Shown here piece by piece: positions 35,482 to 44,504 of a stretch of 64,000 bases of DNA. The notes under the pieces were generated by a model. It was given only the letters and a program-made list of their open reading frames with translations. It had not been told where the DNA came from and did no database searches. Source of the stretch: Bremerella sp. TYQ1 (GTDB lineage Bacteria > Planctomycetota > Planctomycetia > Pirellulales > Pirellulaceae); assembly GCF_020150455.1 (NCBI RefSeq), contig NZ_CP083740.1:6345001-6409000 (forward strand). Direction: 5' to 3'. Position 1 is the first letter of the stretch. Every line of letters starts with the position of its first letter. Made by a program: the position numbers and the translations under genes.

Positions 35482-36813
35482 GTGACAGAACGAGATCGTA
35501 AACAGAGCGTCGCTCAGGAAAATGCCATTCTGGTCAAATTGTTGGATCCCTCGGTCCAGTACTCGGACGACCCGCTCGAAGAATTGGACGGCCTCGCGAC
35601 GACGGCAGGAACGACGGTGGTTGGAAAGCTGACCCAAAAGCGAGACAAGCCAGATCCTGGCTCTTATCTAGGGAAAGGGAAGATTGAAGAATTGACGCTC
35701 TGCGCCGAAGCTTCGGAAGCGGATGTCATTATCTTCGACAACGAGCTTTCCCCAGGTCAGACTCGCAACTTGGAACGCGAAACGAAGCGCAAGGTGATCG
35801 ACCGCACCGAGCTTATTCTCGATATCTTCGCGACCCATGCCCAGACGCTCGAATCGCGTCTGGCGGTTGAACTCGCTCAGCTTGAATATTCGCTCCCTCG
35901 ATTGAAGCGAATGTGGTCTCACTTGGACCGTATCAAGATGGGCGTCGGGATGCGTGGCCCTGGGGAAAAGCAGTTGGAAGTCGACCGCCGGTTGGTCGAG
36001 AAACGCATTCGCGATTTGAAGGACGATTTGGACAAAGTTGCCAAGCGTCGCGAGCGCGAAGTGGCCGCTCGAAAAGAGTCGATGACCATCAGCCTGGTCG
36101 GCTATACCAACGCCGGCAAAAGTACGCTGATGAATTCGTTGACGTCAGCCCAGGTTCTTTCAGCTGACATGCTTTTCGCTACGCTCGACACGCGGACTCG
36201 GCGGTGGCGTTTGCCGCATTGGGGGCCGGTTTTGTTGAGCGATACGGTCGGTTTTATCCGTGATCTGCCGCACCGTTTGATCGCTTCCTTTAAAGCGACG
36301 CTGGAAGAAGCCAATCAGGCCGATCTTCTGCTGCATGTTGCCGACGCAAGTAACCCTGAGGCAGAGCAGCAAATTGCCGCGGTTTACGACGTTTTAGAGG
36401 AAATCGGCATCGAGCAGAAGAACACGCTTCTTGTGCTGAATAAAGTCGATCGGATCGAAGATGCTCGGCGATTAGAGCAGCTGCAAAGCCGCTATCCAGG
36501 GTCGGTTCCTGTCAGTGCCGTTTCGCGCGAAGGGCTCGATAAACTGGCCATCGCCGTGAGTGACGCTCTGAGCAAATCGTTCTCGGATGTCGAGATCGAA
36601 GCGAACGTCGACAACGGCAAGTTGGTTGCCTATTTGGCGACCCACGGCGAGGTTGTTTCCAAGCGTTATGGCAATGAGAAGTTATTCGTGCATTGCCGCA
36701 TTCCGACGGCGCATTTGGGGCGTATCGAGAACCAGAATCCGGACGCCGTGATTCGTCCTTACGACCCTGTATCTGATCAGGAAAACTCCGACACTGTCGG
36801 GGATGTTGCCTGA
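35482..36813 (+). CDS. hflX: GTPase HflX
   Basis: 443 aa from GTG at 35482. HflX splits stalled ribosomes. The N-terminal domain ends with the Gly-rich linker GVGMRGPGEKQLEVDRR (about residues 153-169), and the GTPase domain has the P-loop GYTNAGKST (about 207-215), DTVGFIRDLPH (G3) and NKVD (G4). Its stop codon overlaps the start codon of the next gene in TGATG, so the SDR gene is co-transcribed and probably translationally coupled. Confidence 0.95.
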   Translation: MTERDRKQSVAQENAILVKLLDPSVQYSDDPLEELDGLATTAGTTVVGKLTQKRDKPDPGSYLGKGKIEELTLCAEASEADVIIFDNELSPGQTRNLERETKRKVIDRTELILDIFATHAQTLESRLAVELAQLEYSLPRLKRMWSHLDRIKMGVGMRGPGEKQLEVDRRLVEKRIRDLKDDLDKVAKRREREVAARKESMTISLVGYTNAGKSTLMNSLTSAQVLSADMLFATLDTRTRRWRLPHWGPVLLSDTVGFIRDLPHRLIASFKATLEEANQADLLLHVADASNPEAEQQIAAVYDVLEEIGIEQKNTLLVLNKVDRIEDARRLEQLQSRYPGSVPVSAVSREGLDKLAIAVSDALSKSFSDVEIEANVDNGKLVAYLATHGEVVSKRYGNEKLFVHCRIPTAHLGRIENQNPDAVIRPYDPVSDQENSDTVGDVA

Positions 36814-37595
36814 TGCGGCGAAAGCTTGATGGATTGCGGATGTTGGTGACCGGCGCGTCGTCGGGGATTGGTCGCGCCTTGGCGGTTCAGGCAGCAGAAG
36901 CTGGCGCGAAACTGCTGTTAACGGCGCGGCGTGAAGAGCGGCTGGAAGAGCTTCTCGAGGTCGTTCACGCGAAGGGGGCTGACGCCGATTATCTGGCCGG
37001 CGATATCACGGATTCAGGTCACCGCGAGCGCCTTCGCGAGAAGGCGCAGCGTTCGTTTCAGGGGCTCGATGTGTTGGTGAATAATGCCGGCATCGGGGCG
37101 TATGGGGGCTTTGAAGATGCGTCCCCGGAACGACTTCGGCAGCTGATGGAGGTCAACTTTTTCGCCCCGGTCGAGCTCACGAGAATCTGCCTGCCGATGC
37201 TCGAAAAAGGGTGCACGCCGGCCATCTGTAATATCTCTTCGGTCCTCGCTCATCGGGCCGTTCCTGGCAAGAGCGAGTACTGTGCTAGCAAGTTCGCTTT
37301 GCATGGTTTTAGTGATGCGTTGCGGGCCGAACTGTCGACCAAAGAAATAGACGTCATCTTGGTCAGTCCGAGCACGACAAGCAGTGAGTTTTCGGCCTCG
37401 GTGATCGAGAAGCGGGGCAAGGAGCCAGCGGTCGGAAAGTTCGCTCGCACGCCCCAAAATATCGCCAAGCTAACGCTCCGTGCGATCCGTGCTGGAAAGC
37501 ATGAAATTATCCCCAGTAAGACAGGCTACGCGATGGTTCTTTTGGATCGTTTGTGGCCTTCTCTGGCCGACTGGGCCGTGGCGAAATTTGGATAG
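36813..37595 (+). CDS. Short-chain dehydrogenase/reductase
   Basis: 260 aa. The NAD(P)-binding motif TGASSGIGRA is at residues 14-23, NNAGIGAYG near 88-96, and the catalytic YCASK (Tyr and Lys of YxxxK) near 155-159. KLLLTARREERLEELLEV suggests NADP preference because of the basic residues after strand 2. It overlaps hflX by one base, so a link with ribosome rescue or stress response is possible but not shown. Two matching palindromes begin immediately after its stop codon. Confidence 0.9.
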   Translation: MRRKLDGLRMLVTGASSGIGRALAVQAAEAGAKLLLTARREERLEELLEVVHAKGADADYLAGDITDSGHRERLREKAQRSFQGLDVLVNNAGIGAYGGFEDASPERLRQLMEVNFFAPVELTRICLPMLEKGCTPAICNISSVLAHRAVPGKSEYCASKFALHGFSDALRAELSTKEIDVILVSPSTTSSEFSASVIEKRGKEPAVGKFARTPQNIAKLTLRAIRAGKHEIIPSKTGYAMVLLDRLWPSLADWAVAKFG

Positions 37596-37611
37596 TTTTG
37601 ACGCGTCAAAA
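37596..37611. promoter_or_regulatory. Operator-like palindrome 1
   Basis: TTTTGACGCGTCAAAA is a perfect 16-bp palindrome starting one base after the SDR stop codon. It shares its half-sites TTTTGA and TCAAAA with the second palindrome, whose centre is 27 bases further. The pairing suggests two binding sites for one dimeric regulator. Confidence 0.45.
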
Positions 37612-37622
37612 TCTCGTCGTAG

Positions 37623-37638
37623 TTTTGATTTATCAAAA
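37623..37638. promoter_or_regulatory. Operator-like palindrome 2
   Basis: TTTTGATTTATCAAAA has the same half-sites and spacing as palindrome 1 but a different four-base centre. Their centres (37603.5 and 37630.5) are 27 bases apart. The nearest downstream gene is the Gfo/Idh/MocA oxidoreductase, about 400 bases away. Confidence 0.45.
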
Positions 37639-38029
37639 ACTGGTTTGAGCCCGATAATCGTCGAGTCATTCGCCCTTGCTTGGCACGACATCTATCAAGG
37701 CATTTGCAAGGCTTTTGGAGCCTGTTTTCGACCGCTTCCGCCGGCAATCGTTGTGGGTCATGCCTGCCGGTCAGTAAGGAGAATTCGGGTTAGTCGGATT
37801 CGCGGTTTCGGAAAGCTGTGATGATCACCCTCTGTCAGGGCCGAAATAGTTGTCAGGATTTCTAAGTTTAGTTATCTTTAAAGCGGCTTCAGAGACATCT
37901 CTTTTCGGCTCATACCTACGAATTGCAACGCAGATCTGCGTCTTGAATTGGGTCGGTCCGACGAGTGCCCCTGGTAGTTCCCTCCCTCCCACCGCCCATC
38001 AACTCTTTTTCAACACAAAGGCAGATGCC

Positions 38030-39520
38030 ATGACGATTCGCAAGACTCGCCGCGAGTTCCTTGAAGATTCCATGTTCGCCGCCGCGGCTGCTGCTGCGTT
38101 TGCGGCGCCGACTTCGTTGCTCGCCGCTGAAAAGCAAAGCAAGAGCCCTAACGAAAAGCTGCATGTGGCCGTGGTCGGTTTGAACGGCCGAGGTAACGCC
38201 CACATCGGCGGTTTCACCAATCGCGACGACATCATCATCACCCACCTGTGCGACGTCGACTCGAAGTTCCATGAAAGCAAAGTGGAAGGGGTCGCCAAGC
38301 GTCAGGATGGCCACAAGCCAAAGTTCGAGACCGACCTCCGCAAAGTGCTCGACGATCCATCGGTCGATATCGTCAGCATCGCGACGCCGAACCACCTGCA
38401 CTCGCTGCAAGCGATCTGGGCGCTGCAAGCCGGCAAAGACGTCTACGTCGAAAAGCCTGTCAGCCATAACGTTAGCGAAGGCCGTCGCGTCGTCGAAGCG
38501 GCTCGCAAGTACGATCGTATTTGCCAGGCAGGTACTCAAAGTCGCTCGAACCCAGGCATGATCGAAGCGATCAACTTTGTGCACAGTGGCAAGATCGGCG
38601 ACGTCAAAGTTGCACGCGGTTTGTGTTACAAGCCGCGCAAAAGCATCGGCCCGAAGGGTAAGTACCAACCGCCCAAGACGGTTGACTACAGCTTGTGGCT
38701 CGGCCCAGCTCAAATGCAAGACGTCACGCGTCCTCAGTTCCATTACGACTGGCATTGGCAAATGCCGTTCGGCAACGGTGACTTGGGCAACCAGGGGATC
38801 CACCAGATGGACCTCGCTCGTTGGGGCCTCAACGCCAATCAACTGAGCAATGCGGTCATCAGCTACGGCGGTCGCTTCGGTTATGAAGATGCCGGCACCA
38901 CGCCAAACACCCAAGTGGTTGTGCACGATTACGGCGATAAGTCGCTCGTGTTCGAGGTCCGTGGCTTGGTTTACGACAAGAAGCTGAAGACCAGCAGCGT
39001 CAGCTACAAGGGCTCGAAGATCGGTGTCATCTTCGAAGGTACCGATGGCTACGTCGTGATGACCACGTATCACTCCGGTTCCGCCTTCGATAAAGATGGC
39101 AACAAGATCCGCGACTTCAGTGGTGGTGGCGATCAAAACCACTACGACAATTTCGTTCAGGCCGTTCGCAGCCGAGATGTGAATCACCTCAACGGCGACA
39201 TTCTGGAAGGTCACCTTTCAAGCGCGTTGTGTCACACCGGGCTGATTTCGTACCAGATGGGCGACCATGTTTCTCCAGACGAATGCCTGGAACGAATGGA
39301 AGCGATCAAGACGACCGAAGACGTCCGTGCAACGATGGCACGCGTTCAAGATCATCTTCGCGACAACAAAGTGAATATCGATCAGGAAGGTGTCCAGCTC
39401 GGCCCAATGTTGTCGTTCGATCCGAAGAGCGAAACGTTCATCAACAACGACAAAGCCGACCAATACCTCAGCCGCGAATACCGCAAAGGCTTTGAAGTCC
39501 CCGCCGAAGGCAAAGTCTAA
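38030..39520 (+). CDS. Tat-exported Gfo/Idh/MocA-family oxidoreductase
   Basis: 496 aa from ATG at 38030. The N-terminus TIRKTRREFLEDSMFAAAAA carries the twin-arginine motif RREFL. The Rossmann domain follows (LHVAVVGLNGRGNAHIGGFT, with GLNGRGNAH about residues 46-54), then EKPVSHNVSEGRRVVEAARK with the family EKP motif. The C-terminal domain is of the planctomycete type with HYDWHWQMPFGNGDLGNQGI and HQMD. Such exported oxidoreductases are numerous in planctomycetes; the sugar substrate is unknown. A terminator follows at 39549-39586. Confidence 0.9.
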   Translation: MTIRKTRREFLEDSMFAAAAAAAFAAPTSLLAAEKQSKSPNEKLHVAVVGLNGRGNAHIGGFTNRDDIIITHLCDVDSKFHESKVEGVAKRQDGHKPKFETDLRKVLDDPSVDIVSIATPNHLHSLQAIWALQAGKDVYVEKPVSHNVSEGRRVVEAARKYDRICQAGTQSRSNPGMIEAINFVHSGKIGDVKVARGLCYKPRKSIGPKGKYQPPKTVDYSLWLGPAQMQDVTRPQFHYDWHWQMPFGNGDLGNQGIHQMDLARWGLNANQLSNAVISYGGRFGYEDAGTTPNTQVVVHDYGDKSLVFEVRGLVYDKKLKTSSVSYKGSKIGVIFEGTDGYVVMTTYHSGSAFDKDGNKIRDFSGGGDQNHYDNFVQAVRSRDVNHLNGDILEGHLSSALCHTGLISYQMGDHVSPDECLERMEAIKTTEDVRATMARVQDHLRDNKVNIDQEGVQLGPMLSFDPKSETFINNDKADQYLSREYRKGFEVPAEGKV

Positions 39521-39548
39521 GCGACTTACTCGCTCAGTCAAAAACGCG

Positions 39549-39586
39549 ACAACGCCAGGCAACCTGCCTGGCGTTGTTCTTTTCTT
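39549..39586 (+). terminator. Terminator of the Gfo/Idh/MocA gene
   Basis: CAACGCCAGGC (39550-39560) pairs perfectly with GCCTGGCGTTG (39566-39576), followed by TTCTTTTCTT. It lies about 30 bases after the stop codon. Confidence 0.88.
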
Positions 39587-39609
39587 GGGAACGTTGTTTG
39601 GGAAGAGGT

Positions 39610-39643
39610 TTAGTCACAGAGGGCACAGAGATCTCACCGAGGA
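39610..39643. repeat. TTAGCCACAGAGG-type repeat, left copy around the 211-aa gene
   Basis: TTAGTCACAGAGGGCACAGA and following bases match, with two or three differences, the repeat at 46502-46533. Its inverted partner is at 40528-40559. The pair encloses the 211-aa membrane-protein gene. Related sequences are, from memory, common dispersed repeats in planctomycete and other genomes. Confidence 0.8.
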
Positions 39644-39725
39644 GAAAGCAGAACCAAAGGCGTCGTCACGATTCGTTCCCATAGGGTGGCAAGCGATGGC
39701 TATCGACTCGGAAGGCGCAGCCATC

Positions 39726-40361
39726 CTACGAAAGGTTGGAGGAATCTTGGGGCTTGGGCTCAATGGATTGGCGGTCTTGATAGCGGCGGAATCCGACGGC
39801 GAATTTGCCGCCGAGGTAGCCCAGCAGGAGTGTCCACACAACAAATCCAGTTCGTATAAACATTGTACCGGAGGGTGATTCCTTTATCTTGAGCTTGGAT
39901 CCCCCAAGTGACGAAACTCTGCCAAGCTTCGTTCCGTCCTTGTCGACGACGGTTCTACCGTCCTCCAAGAAGGTTGGTTTCCTAGATTCTGGGATTAACT
40001 TGTCGTCCAAGTAAAAATACTCGCGGGTAATCGGCTCCCTCAGTTCCATCCATAATTTCGTAGTGGGAAGCTCTCGATCAAGACGAAACTCGGACGTTTC
40101 TCCAATTCGATGTTCAACAATCAAAGACAAAACAGCGTAACTAAACGCTGCTAAAGTGAAGCCGATCGCAAACGTCCGCGGTTGGTTTCTCGCTACGGCG
40201 ATCACGATCAGATTGCCAATAACAATTCCCATAGCCACCAGCAGTGCCAAGTTCGAAACAATCTCGTGTGCCCACATCGCCCCCACGACAAGGCACCCTA
40301 TCGTCAGTACGGTAACCAGTTCCGCGATAGAAAACTGCACGAGAGGCTTACGACCGTTCAT
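39726..40361 (-). CDS. Unknown membrane protein, 211 aa, bounded by inverted repeats
   Basis: No family recognised. After MNGRKPLVQFSIAELVTV come three or four hydrophobic helices: LTIGCLVVGAMWAHEIVSNL, ALLVAMGIVIGNLIVIAVAR, FAIGFTLAAFSYAVLSLIV (about residues 18-105). A soluble domain of about 75 residues follows, then a last helix GFVVWTLLLGYLGGKFAVGF and a charged tail. The start resembles small planctomycete membrane proteins with a FSIAELL-like motif after a charged segment. It is the only gene between two inverted repeats 900 bases apart, unlike its housekeeping surroundings, so it may be cargo of a repeat element. Confidence 0.6.
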   Translation of the reverse strand: MNGRKPLVQFSIAELVTVLTIGCLVVGAMWAHEIVSNLALLVAMGIVIGNLIVIAVARNQPRTFAIGFTLAAFSYAVLSLIVEHRIGETSEFRLDRELPTTKLWMELREPITREYFYLDDKLIPESRKPTFLEDGRTVVDKDGTKLGRVSSLGGSKLKIKESPSGTMFIRTGFVVWTLLLGYLGGKFAVGFRRYQDRQSIEPKPQDSSNLS

Positions 40362-40527
40362 TCTGACACCTCAAATATTGATAGGGCAGTTCGTTTTCAT
40401 CGTCCGTAACCGTTGCGTTATTCGTTTGCTTTGCCGCGACCCAAGGACCTCGATTCAGCTTCGCCTCCCCAGGTTGCAAACAACCGTGGGTTACCCGAAC
40501 AAGACGGTTCCGTGGCTAGGCTTCCTC

Positions 40528-40559
40528 TCCTCGGTGATCTCTGTGCCCTATGTGGCTAA
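40528..40559. repeat. TTAGCCACAGAGG-type repeat, right copy around the 211-aa gene
   Basis: TCCTCGGTGATCTCTGTGCC and following bases are the reverse complement of the 39610 copy. About 65 bases inside it, near 40466-40498, is a segment close to TCCCCAGGTTGCAAGC and GGGTTACCC that also occurs inside the 46.5-kb element, so both elements share inner parts as well as ends. Confidence 0.8.
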
Positions 40560-40587
40560 ACTTCTTTCCGACCACGCATTCGAAAAG

Positions 40588-40621
40588 AAAAATGGCGGCT
40601 TGTTTTCAAGCCGCCATTTTA
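40588..40621 (-). terminator. Terminator of glgX (bidirectional)
   Basis: AAAATGGCGGCTTG (40589-40602) pairs perfectly with CAAGCCGCCATTTT (40607-40620). On the minus strand it follows the glgX stop codon by about 28 bases. Confidence 0.85.
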
Positions 40622-40648
40622 GGTTGGTTTTATCTTGTGGGCGAGCGA

Positions 40649-42736
40649 TTAACGTGAGGCCACGTAGATTCGCACGCTCCGTTCTGGCATCACGAACTTA
40701 CCGGCCGCTGGTGGGCGTGGGCCGTTGAGATCGGGGTAGACGTCGCTCGGCGAGGTGGCAGCCGTGTCGACGAACATTCGCCAGCTCGTTCCCTTGGCCA
40801 CTGGGGGCAAGATGAACTGTTGCGGCGAAGCACTACCATTCATCAACAGCAACACATCGCGTCCGATCGCTTCCGGGTCGTTCTCTTTGCTTGGTGCTGC
40901 CAACAGGCAGGAAAGCATCGAGTCGCCGCTGTCCCAATCGACGGCTGTGCCGAGATTGTTGTACCAGTTCACGTCGTACAGGCCACGTCGCCCGGTGGGG
41001 AAGCCACCCAGGAAGTGCTTCTGACGAACCGTTGGCTGGTCGCGGCGGAAGGCGATCAGTGCACGCACGAAGCGTCGCATCTCGTCGTTCTTTTTGACCA
41101 GTTTCCAGTCGAGCCACGAAATTTCGTTGTCTTGGCAGTAGGCGTTGTTGTTGCCATGCTGCGTACGACGAACTTCGTCACCCATCAGAACCATCGGCAC
41201 ACCTTGCGAGAGCAACAGCGTGCAGAACATGTTCTTGATCTGCTGGTTACGGATCTTCTCGATGCTGGCCCGTTTCGTGGGGCCTTCCACACCATAGTTG
41301 TAACTCAGGTTGTGGTTATCTCCGTCGCGGTTTCCTTCGCCATTAGCCTCGTTGTGCTTATGGTTGTACGACACTAAGTCGTTCATCGGGAAACCGTCGT
41401 GCGACGTGATGAAGTTAATACTGTGATACGGCTGACGTCCGCCGGCCTGGTAAAGGTCGCTCGAACCAGCCAAGCGAGTGGCCAACGCCCCCAGCTTGTG
41501 CGGCTCGCCTTTCCAGAAGCTACGGATATCGTCGCGGTATCGACCGTTCCATTCGGCCCAACGCAAGTTGGCGAACGAACCGACCTGATAGGCGCCCGCG
41601 GCGTCCCAAGCTTCGGCGATGATCTTGGTATCGGCCAACATCGGGTCTTCAGCAATCGCTTCGACCAATGGTGGATTTGCGACCAGGTTACCATTTCGGT
41701 CACGGCTGAGAATCGATGCGAGATCGAAACGGAAGCCGTCGACGTGGTAGTTGTGCACCCAGTGACGCAAACTGTTAAAGATCATTTCGCGAACGATCGG
41801 ATGGTTACCGTTGACCGTATTACCGCAACCGGAGTAGTTCTTATACTCGCGGCCACCGTTGGCCAACATGTAATAGACCTGGTTCTCGAGCCCCTTGAAG
41901 CTGAGGATCGGGCCTTTTTCGTTCCCTTCACAGGTATGGTTGTAAACCACGTCGAGGATCACCTCGATGCCGGCCTGGTGAAGGGCTTTGACCATCTCTT
42001 TGAATTCGCGGACCTGACCGCCAGGCGTTTTGCTGGCGGCATAGCCACGATGCGGCGCGAAGAACGCCATGGAGTCGTAACCCCAATAGTTGCCTCGCGT
42101 CGGCGTTTTTCCGGTCACCATGTCCATGATCGGGAACTCGTGGATCGGCATCAGCTCGACCGCGGTCACGCCCAGGGACTTGAGATACGGAATTTTCTCG
42201 ATCACACCACGATAGGTGCCTGGGTGTTCCACGTCGCTCGATTCGTGCGCCGTGAAACCTTTGACGTGCATCTCATAGATGATCGTCTCGCTCAGGTCTC
42301 GCTTTAAATGGCGATCCCCTTCCCAGTTGAAGCTTTCGTCAACGACCACGCACTTGGGTGGGCGAATGATCCCGTCGTCGGCCGACTGGAAAGTTCCAGC
42401 CAAGGCTTTCGCGTAAGGATCGATCAGCCGGGCACGACCGTCGAAGAGCATGCCTTCGTCGGGGTTGTATGGGCCTTCGGCTTGAAAGTGATATAGCTGA
42501 CCGGCCGATAGTCCGGGGATGAAGATACTCCAGATATCTCCCCAGCGATCGGTCTCGCGGTCGAAGTCGATGATTTCGCTTGGTTCGCGATCATCGACGT
42601 TGTTGTATAGCAATAGTCGCATCGCCGTGGCGGATCGGCTGAATACAACAAACCGTACGCCGCGTTCGTGCAGAATTGCTCCATAAGGAAGCACATGACT
42701 AAATTGCAGCTCCGGATGCGGATGAACCATAAGCAT
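40649..42736 (-). CDS. glgX: Glycogen debranching enzyme GlgX
   Basis: 695 aa, the normal length for GlgX/isoamylase-type glycogen debranching enzymes that hydrolyse alpha-1,6 branches. A CBM48 domain lies at the N-terminus (GAILHERGVRFVVFSRSAT), then the GH13 barrel. The catalytic residues are in DGFRFDLAS (nucleophile, about residue 335), IIAEAWDA (acid/base, about 372) and ITSHDGF (about 443). The short loop MGDEVRRTQHGNNNAYCQDN is a typical GlgX feature. It has its own terminator; no other glycogen genes are nearby. Confidence 0.93.
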   Translation of the reverse strand: MLMVHPHPELQFSHVLPYGAILHERGVRFVVFSRSATAMRLLLYNNVDDREPSEIIDFDRETDRWGDIWSIFIPGLSAGQLYHFQAEGPYNPDEGMLFDGRARLIDPYAKALAGTFQSADDGIIRPPKCVVVDESFNWEGDRHLKRDLSETIIYEMHVKGFTAHESSDVEHPGTYRGVIEKIPYLKSLGVTAVELMPIHEFPIMDMVTGKTPTRGNYWGYDSMAFFAPHRGYAASKTPGGQVREFKEMVKALHQAGIEVILDVVYNHTCEGNEKGPILSFKGLENQVYYMLANGGREYKNYSGCGNTVNGNHPIVREMIFNSLRHWVHNYHVDGFRFDLASILSRDRNGNLVANPPLVEAIAEDPMLADTKIIAEAWDAAGAYQVGSFANLRWAEWNGRYRDDIRSFWKGEPHKLGALATRLAGSSDLYQAGGRQPYHSINFITSHDGFPMNDLVSYNHKHNEANGEGNRDGDNHNLSYNYGVEGPTKRASIEKIRNQQIKNMFCTLLLSQGVPMVLMGDEVRRTQHGNNNAYCQDNEISWLDWKLVKKNDEMRRFVRALIAFRRDQPTVRQKHFLGGFPTGRRGLYDVNWYNNLGTAVDWDSGDSMLSCLLAAPSKENDPEAIGRDVLLLMNGSASPQQFILPPVAKGTSWRMFVDTAATSPSDVYPDLNGPRPPAAGKFVMPERSVRIYVASR

Positions 42737-43442
42737 AGGCGACTGTCCCGATCTAACCTCCTAAGACCTCGATTGAATGAGTGTGCTGAAACACTACCAC
42801 CCAATTCGCGGCAGACCGGAGAAGACGCCCCTCCTAAAACCAATTTTTTTTCTTCAAAACACGTGATGCATCGTCTGGCGAAATAATAGCTTAGGGCTAA
42901 GGCGTAGGTCCTGCGTGGAGTTTGCTGATTCGAAGGATTTCTACCTGCCGCGTGCGCTTGTACGGGAACGGAGTGCCGTCCCGTTTTCGGTCCCCCCAGT
43001 CGGCCCACAGTAACCGCAATCATTGGGCCAAAAGAATGGAAAGCCTGCTTCCGCCTAGGAGCAAATTTCCCATTTCACCGATTTTGCCGGTTTATTTTAA
43101 CCATGCCGACCCCCGCATTTGAACACAGTTCCCTCCGTAGATGCTAGAGCCCCAGGCAATTCTGCCCAAAACCTGAGCGAGCATCCCCCCCGAACGTTTT
43201 TCGTGACTTGTTGTAAGATGCCTACGTCTTCTGAGGCAAACGCCAGCGATTCAGCGGAAACTTGGCCAGGTAGCGAAGACAACGGCAACCATCCGGCATC
43301 GCCAGCGGAACATCCCTATCTTGTAGAGACGTGCGCCTAGCCACATCTTTGGGCTTGGTATTAGGTGCGTTGACAACTTGGGCGGTGGGTTCGAAAATCT
43401 TGGTCTCTGTTTGCTAACCTTCCGCCCCGATAGAAGTAAGTA
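42737..43442. other. Long intergenic region before purM
   Basis: 706 bases between the divergent glgX and purM genes. Short plus-strand frames at 42922-43122 and 43119-43340 have no recognisable composition; the second could encode a 40-aa peptide from ATG at 43218, but nothing supports it. The purM promoter candidate lies at 43370-43398. I see no RNA gene signature. Confidence 0.4.
43370..43398 (+). promoter_or_regulatory. Sigma70-like promoter of purM
   Basis: A perfect TTGACA (43370-43375) is followed after 17 bases by GAAAAT (43393-43398), four of six matching the -10 consensus. A transcript would start about 40 bases before the ATG at 43443. Confidence 0.6.
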
Positions 43443-44504
43443 ATGGCAAAAGCCACCTATAAAGATGCCGGCGTCGATCTCGACGTGTATGCAGAATCGA
43501 TGTCCCGTCTTCCACGGTTGGTTAAGCGGACTTTTTCGCCTCGCGTGATGCAGTTGGACGGCGGTTTCGCCGGGCTATTTAAGCTCGACTTCGACAACGC
43601 CCTGTTCAAGCGGAAATACGAAGACCCTGTCCTGATCTCTTGCACCGATGGTGTCGGTACGAAGATCAAGCTGGCCATCGATAGCGGCAAGCACGATACC
43701 GTCGGCATCGACTTAGTCGCCATGTGCGTGAACGATGCAATCTGCTGTGGGGCCGAACCGCTCTTCTTTCTCGACTATATCGCCATGGGGAAAGACGATC
43801 CGGAACTGCTGGAACAGCTGGTAACGGGTATCACCAATGGCTGCGTCGAAAGCGACTCGGCACTGATTGGTGGCGAAACGGCCATCATGCCTGACCTTTA
43901 TAAGGTGGGCGATTACGACATGGCAGGCTTTTGCGTCGGCGTGGCCGATCGTAAGCATTTGATCGATGGCAAAGCAATTGCCGACGGAGACGTGGTGCTC
44001 GGGATTTCCTCCAGCGGGATCCACTCCAACGGGTTTAGCCTCGTCCGCAAGGTCGTCTTCGAGATCGCCGGGCTGAAGCTGGACGATCATATTGAAGCAC
44101 TCGGGGCAACCGTCGGCGAAACACTGCTGACGCCAACGAAGATTTACGTTCAGCCAATTCGCAACGTTCTTTCGCATTACAAGATCAAGAACGTCGTCCA
44201 TGGCATCGCCCACATCACCGGCGGCGGCTTGCAGGAAAACTTGGAACGGATCTTGCCGAAGAATGTCGACGTCGAGATCAAAAAGGGAAGCTGGCCACAG
44301 CTACCTGTCTTCCCCTGGATTCAGGAACTCGGCGAAATCGAAGAGGAAGAGATGGGCCGCGTCTTCAACATGGGGATCGGCCTGGTCGTCGTCGTCAGCA
44401 GCTACTATGCAGCCAGCGTGCAAAAAATGCTCGGCGAATCTGGCTGCGATGTCTTCGAGATCGGCAAAGTCAAATCAGGCAGTGGCCACGTCGAGCTGCG
44501 TTAA
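43443..44504 (+). CDS. purM: Phosphoribosylformylglycinamidine cyclo-ligase (AIR synthetase)
   Basis: 353 aa, full length. It forms aminoimidazole ribonucleotide from FGAM with ATP in purine synthesis. Landmarks are [18 protein letters not shown] at the start, [20 protein letters not shown] (about residues 60-79), [18 protein letters not shown] (about 95-112), [20 protein letters not shown] and [14 protein letters not shown]. It stands apart from other pur genes. Its last 30 bases overlap the convergent amidohydrolase gene. Confidence 0.96.
   Translation: MAKATYKDAGVDLDVYAESMSRLPRLVKRTFSPRVMQLDGGFAGLFKLDFDNALFKRKYEDPVLISCTDGVGTKIKLAIDSGKHDTVGIDLVAMCVNDAICCGAEPLFFLDYIAMGKDDPELLEQLVTGITNGCVESDSALIGGETAIMPDLYKVGDYDMAGFCVGVADRKHLIDGKAIADGDVVLGISSSGIHSNGFSLVRKVVFEIAGLKLDDHIEALGATVGETLLTPTKIYVQPIRNVLSHYKIKNVVHGIAHITGGGLQENLERILPKNVDVEIKKGSWPQLPVFPWIQELGEIEEEEMGRVFNMGIGLVVVVSSYYAASVQKMLGESGCDVFEIGKVKSGSGHVELR

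Larger units (their letters stand above)
37596..38029. other. Intergenic region with two palindromes
   Basis: 434 bases between the SDR and Gfo/Idh/MocA genes. It holds the two TTTTGA-TCAAAA palindromes listed separately. An in-frame extension upstream of the ATG at 38030 is not convincing. No RNA gene is recognised. Confidence 0.5.

Noticed and set aside
37850..38029. In-frame 60-codon extension of the Gfo/Idh/MocA gene
   Set aside because: The Tat signal begins at ATG 38030; upstream codons do not resemble a protein start.
42922..43340. Short plus-strand frames before purM
   Set aside because: No recognisable motifs, no ribosome-binding site and unlike neighbouring codon use; kept only as a note on the gap.
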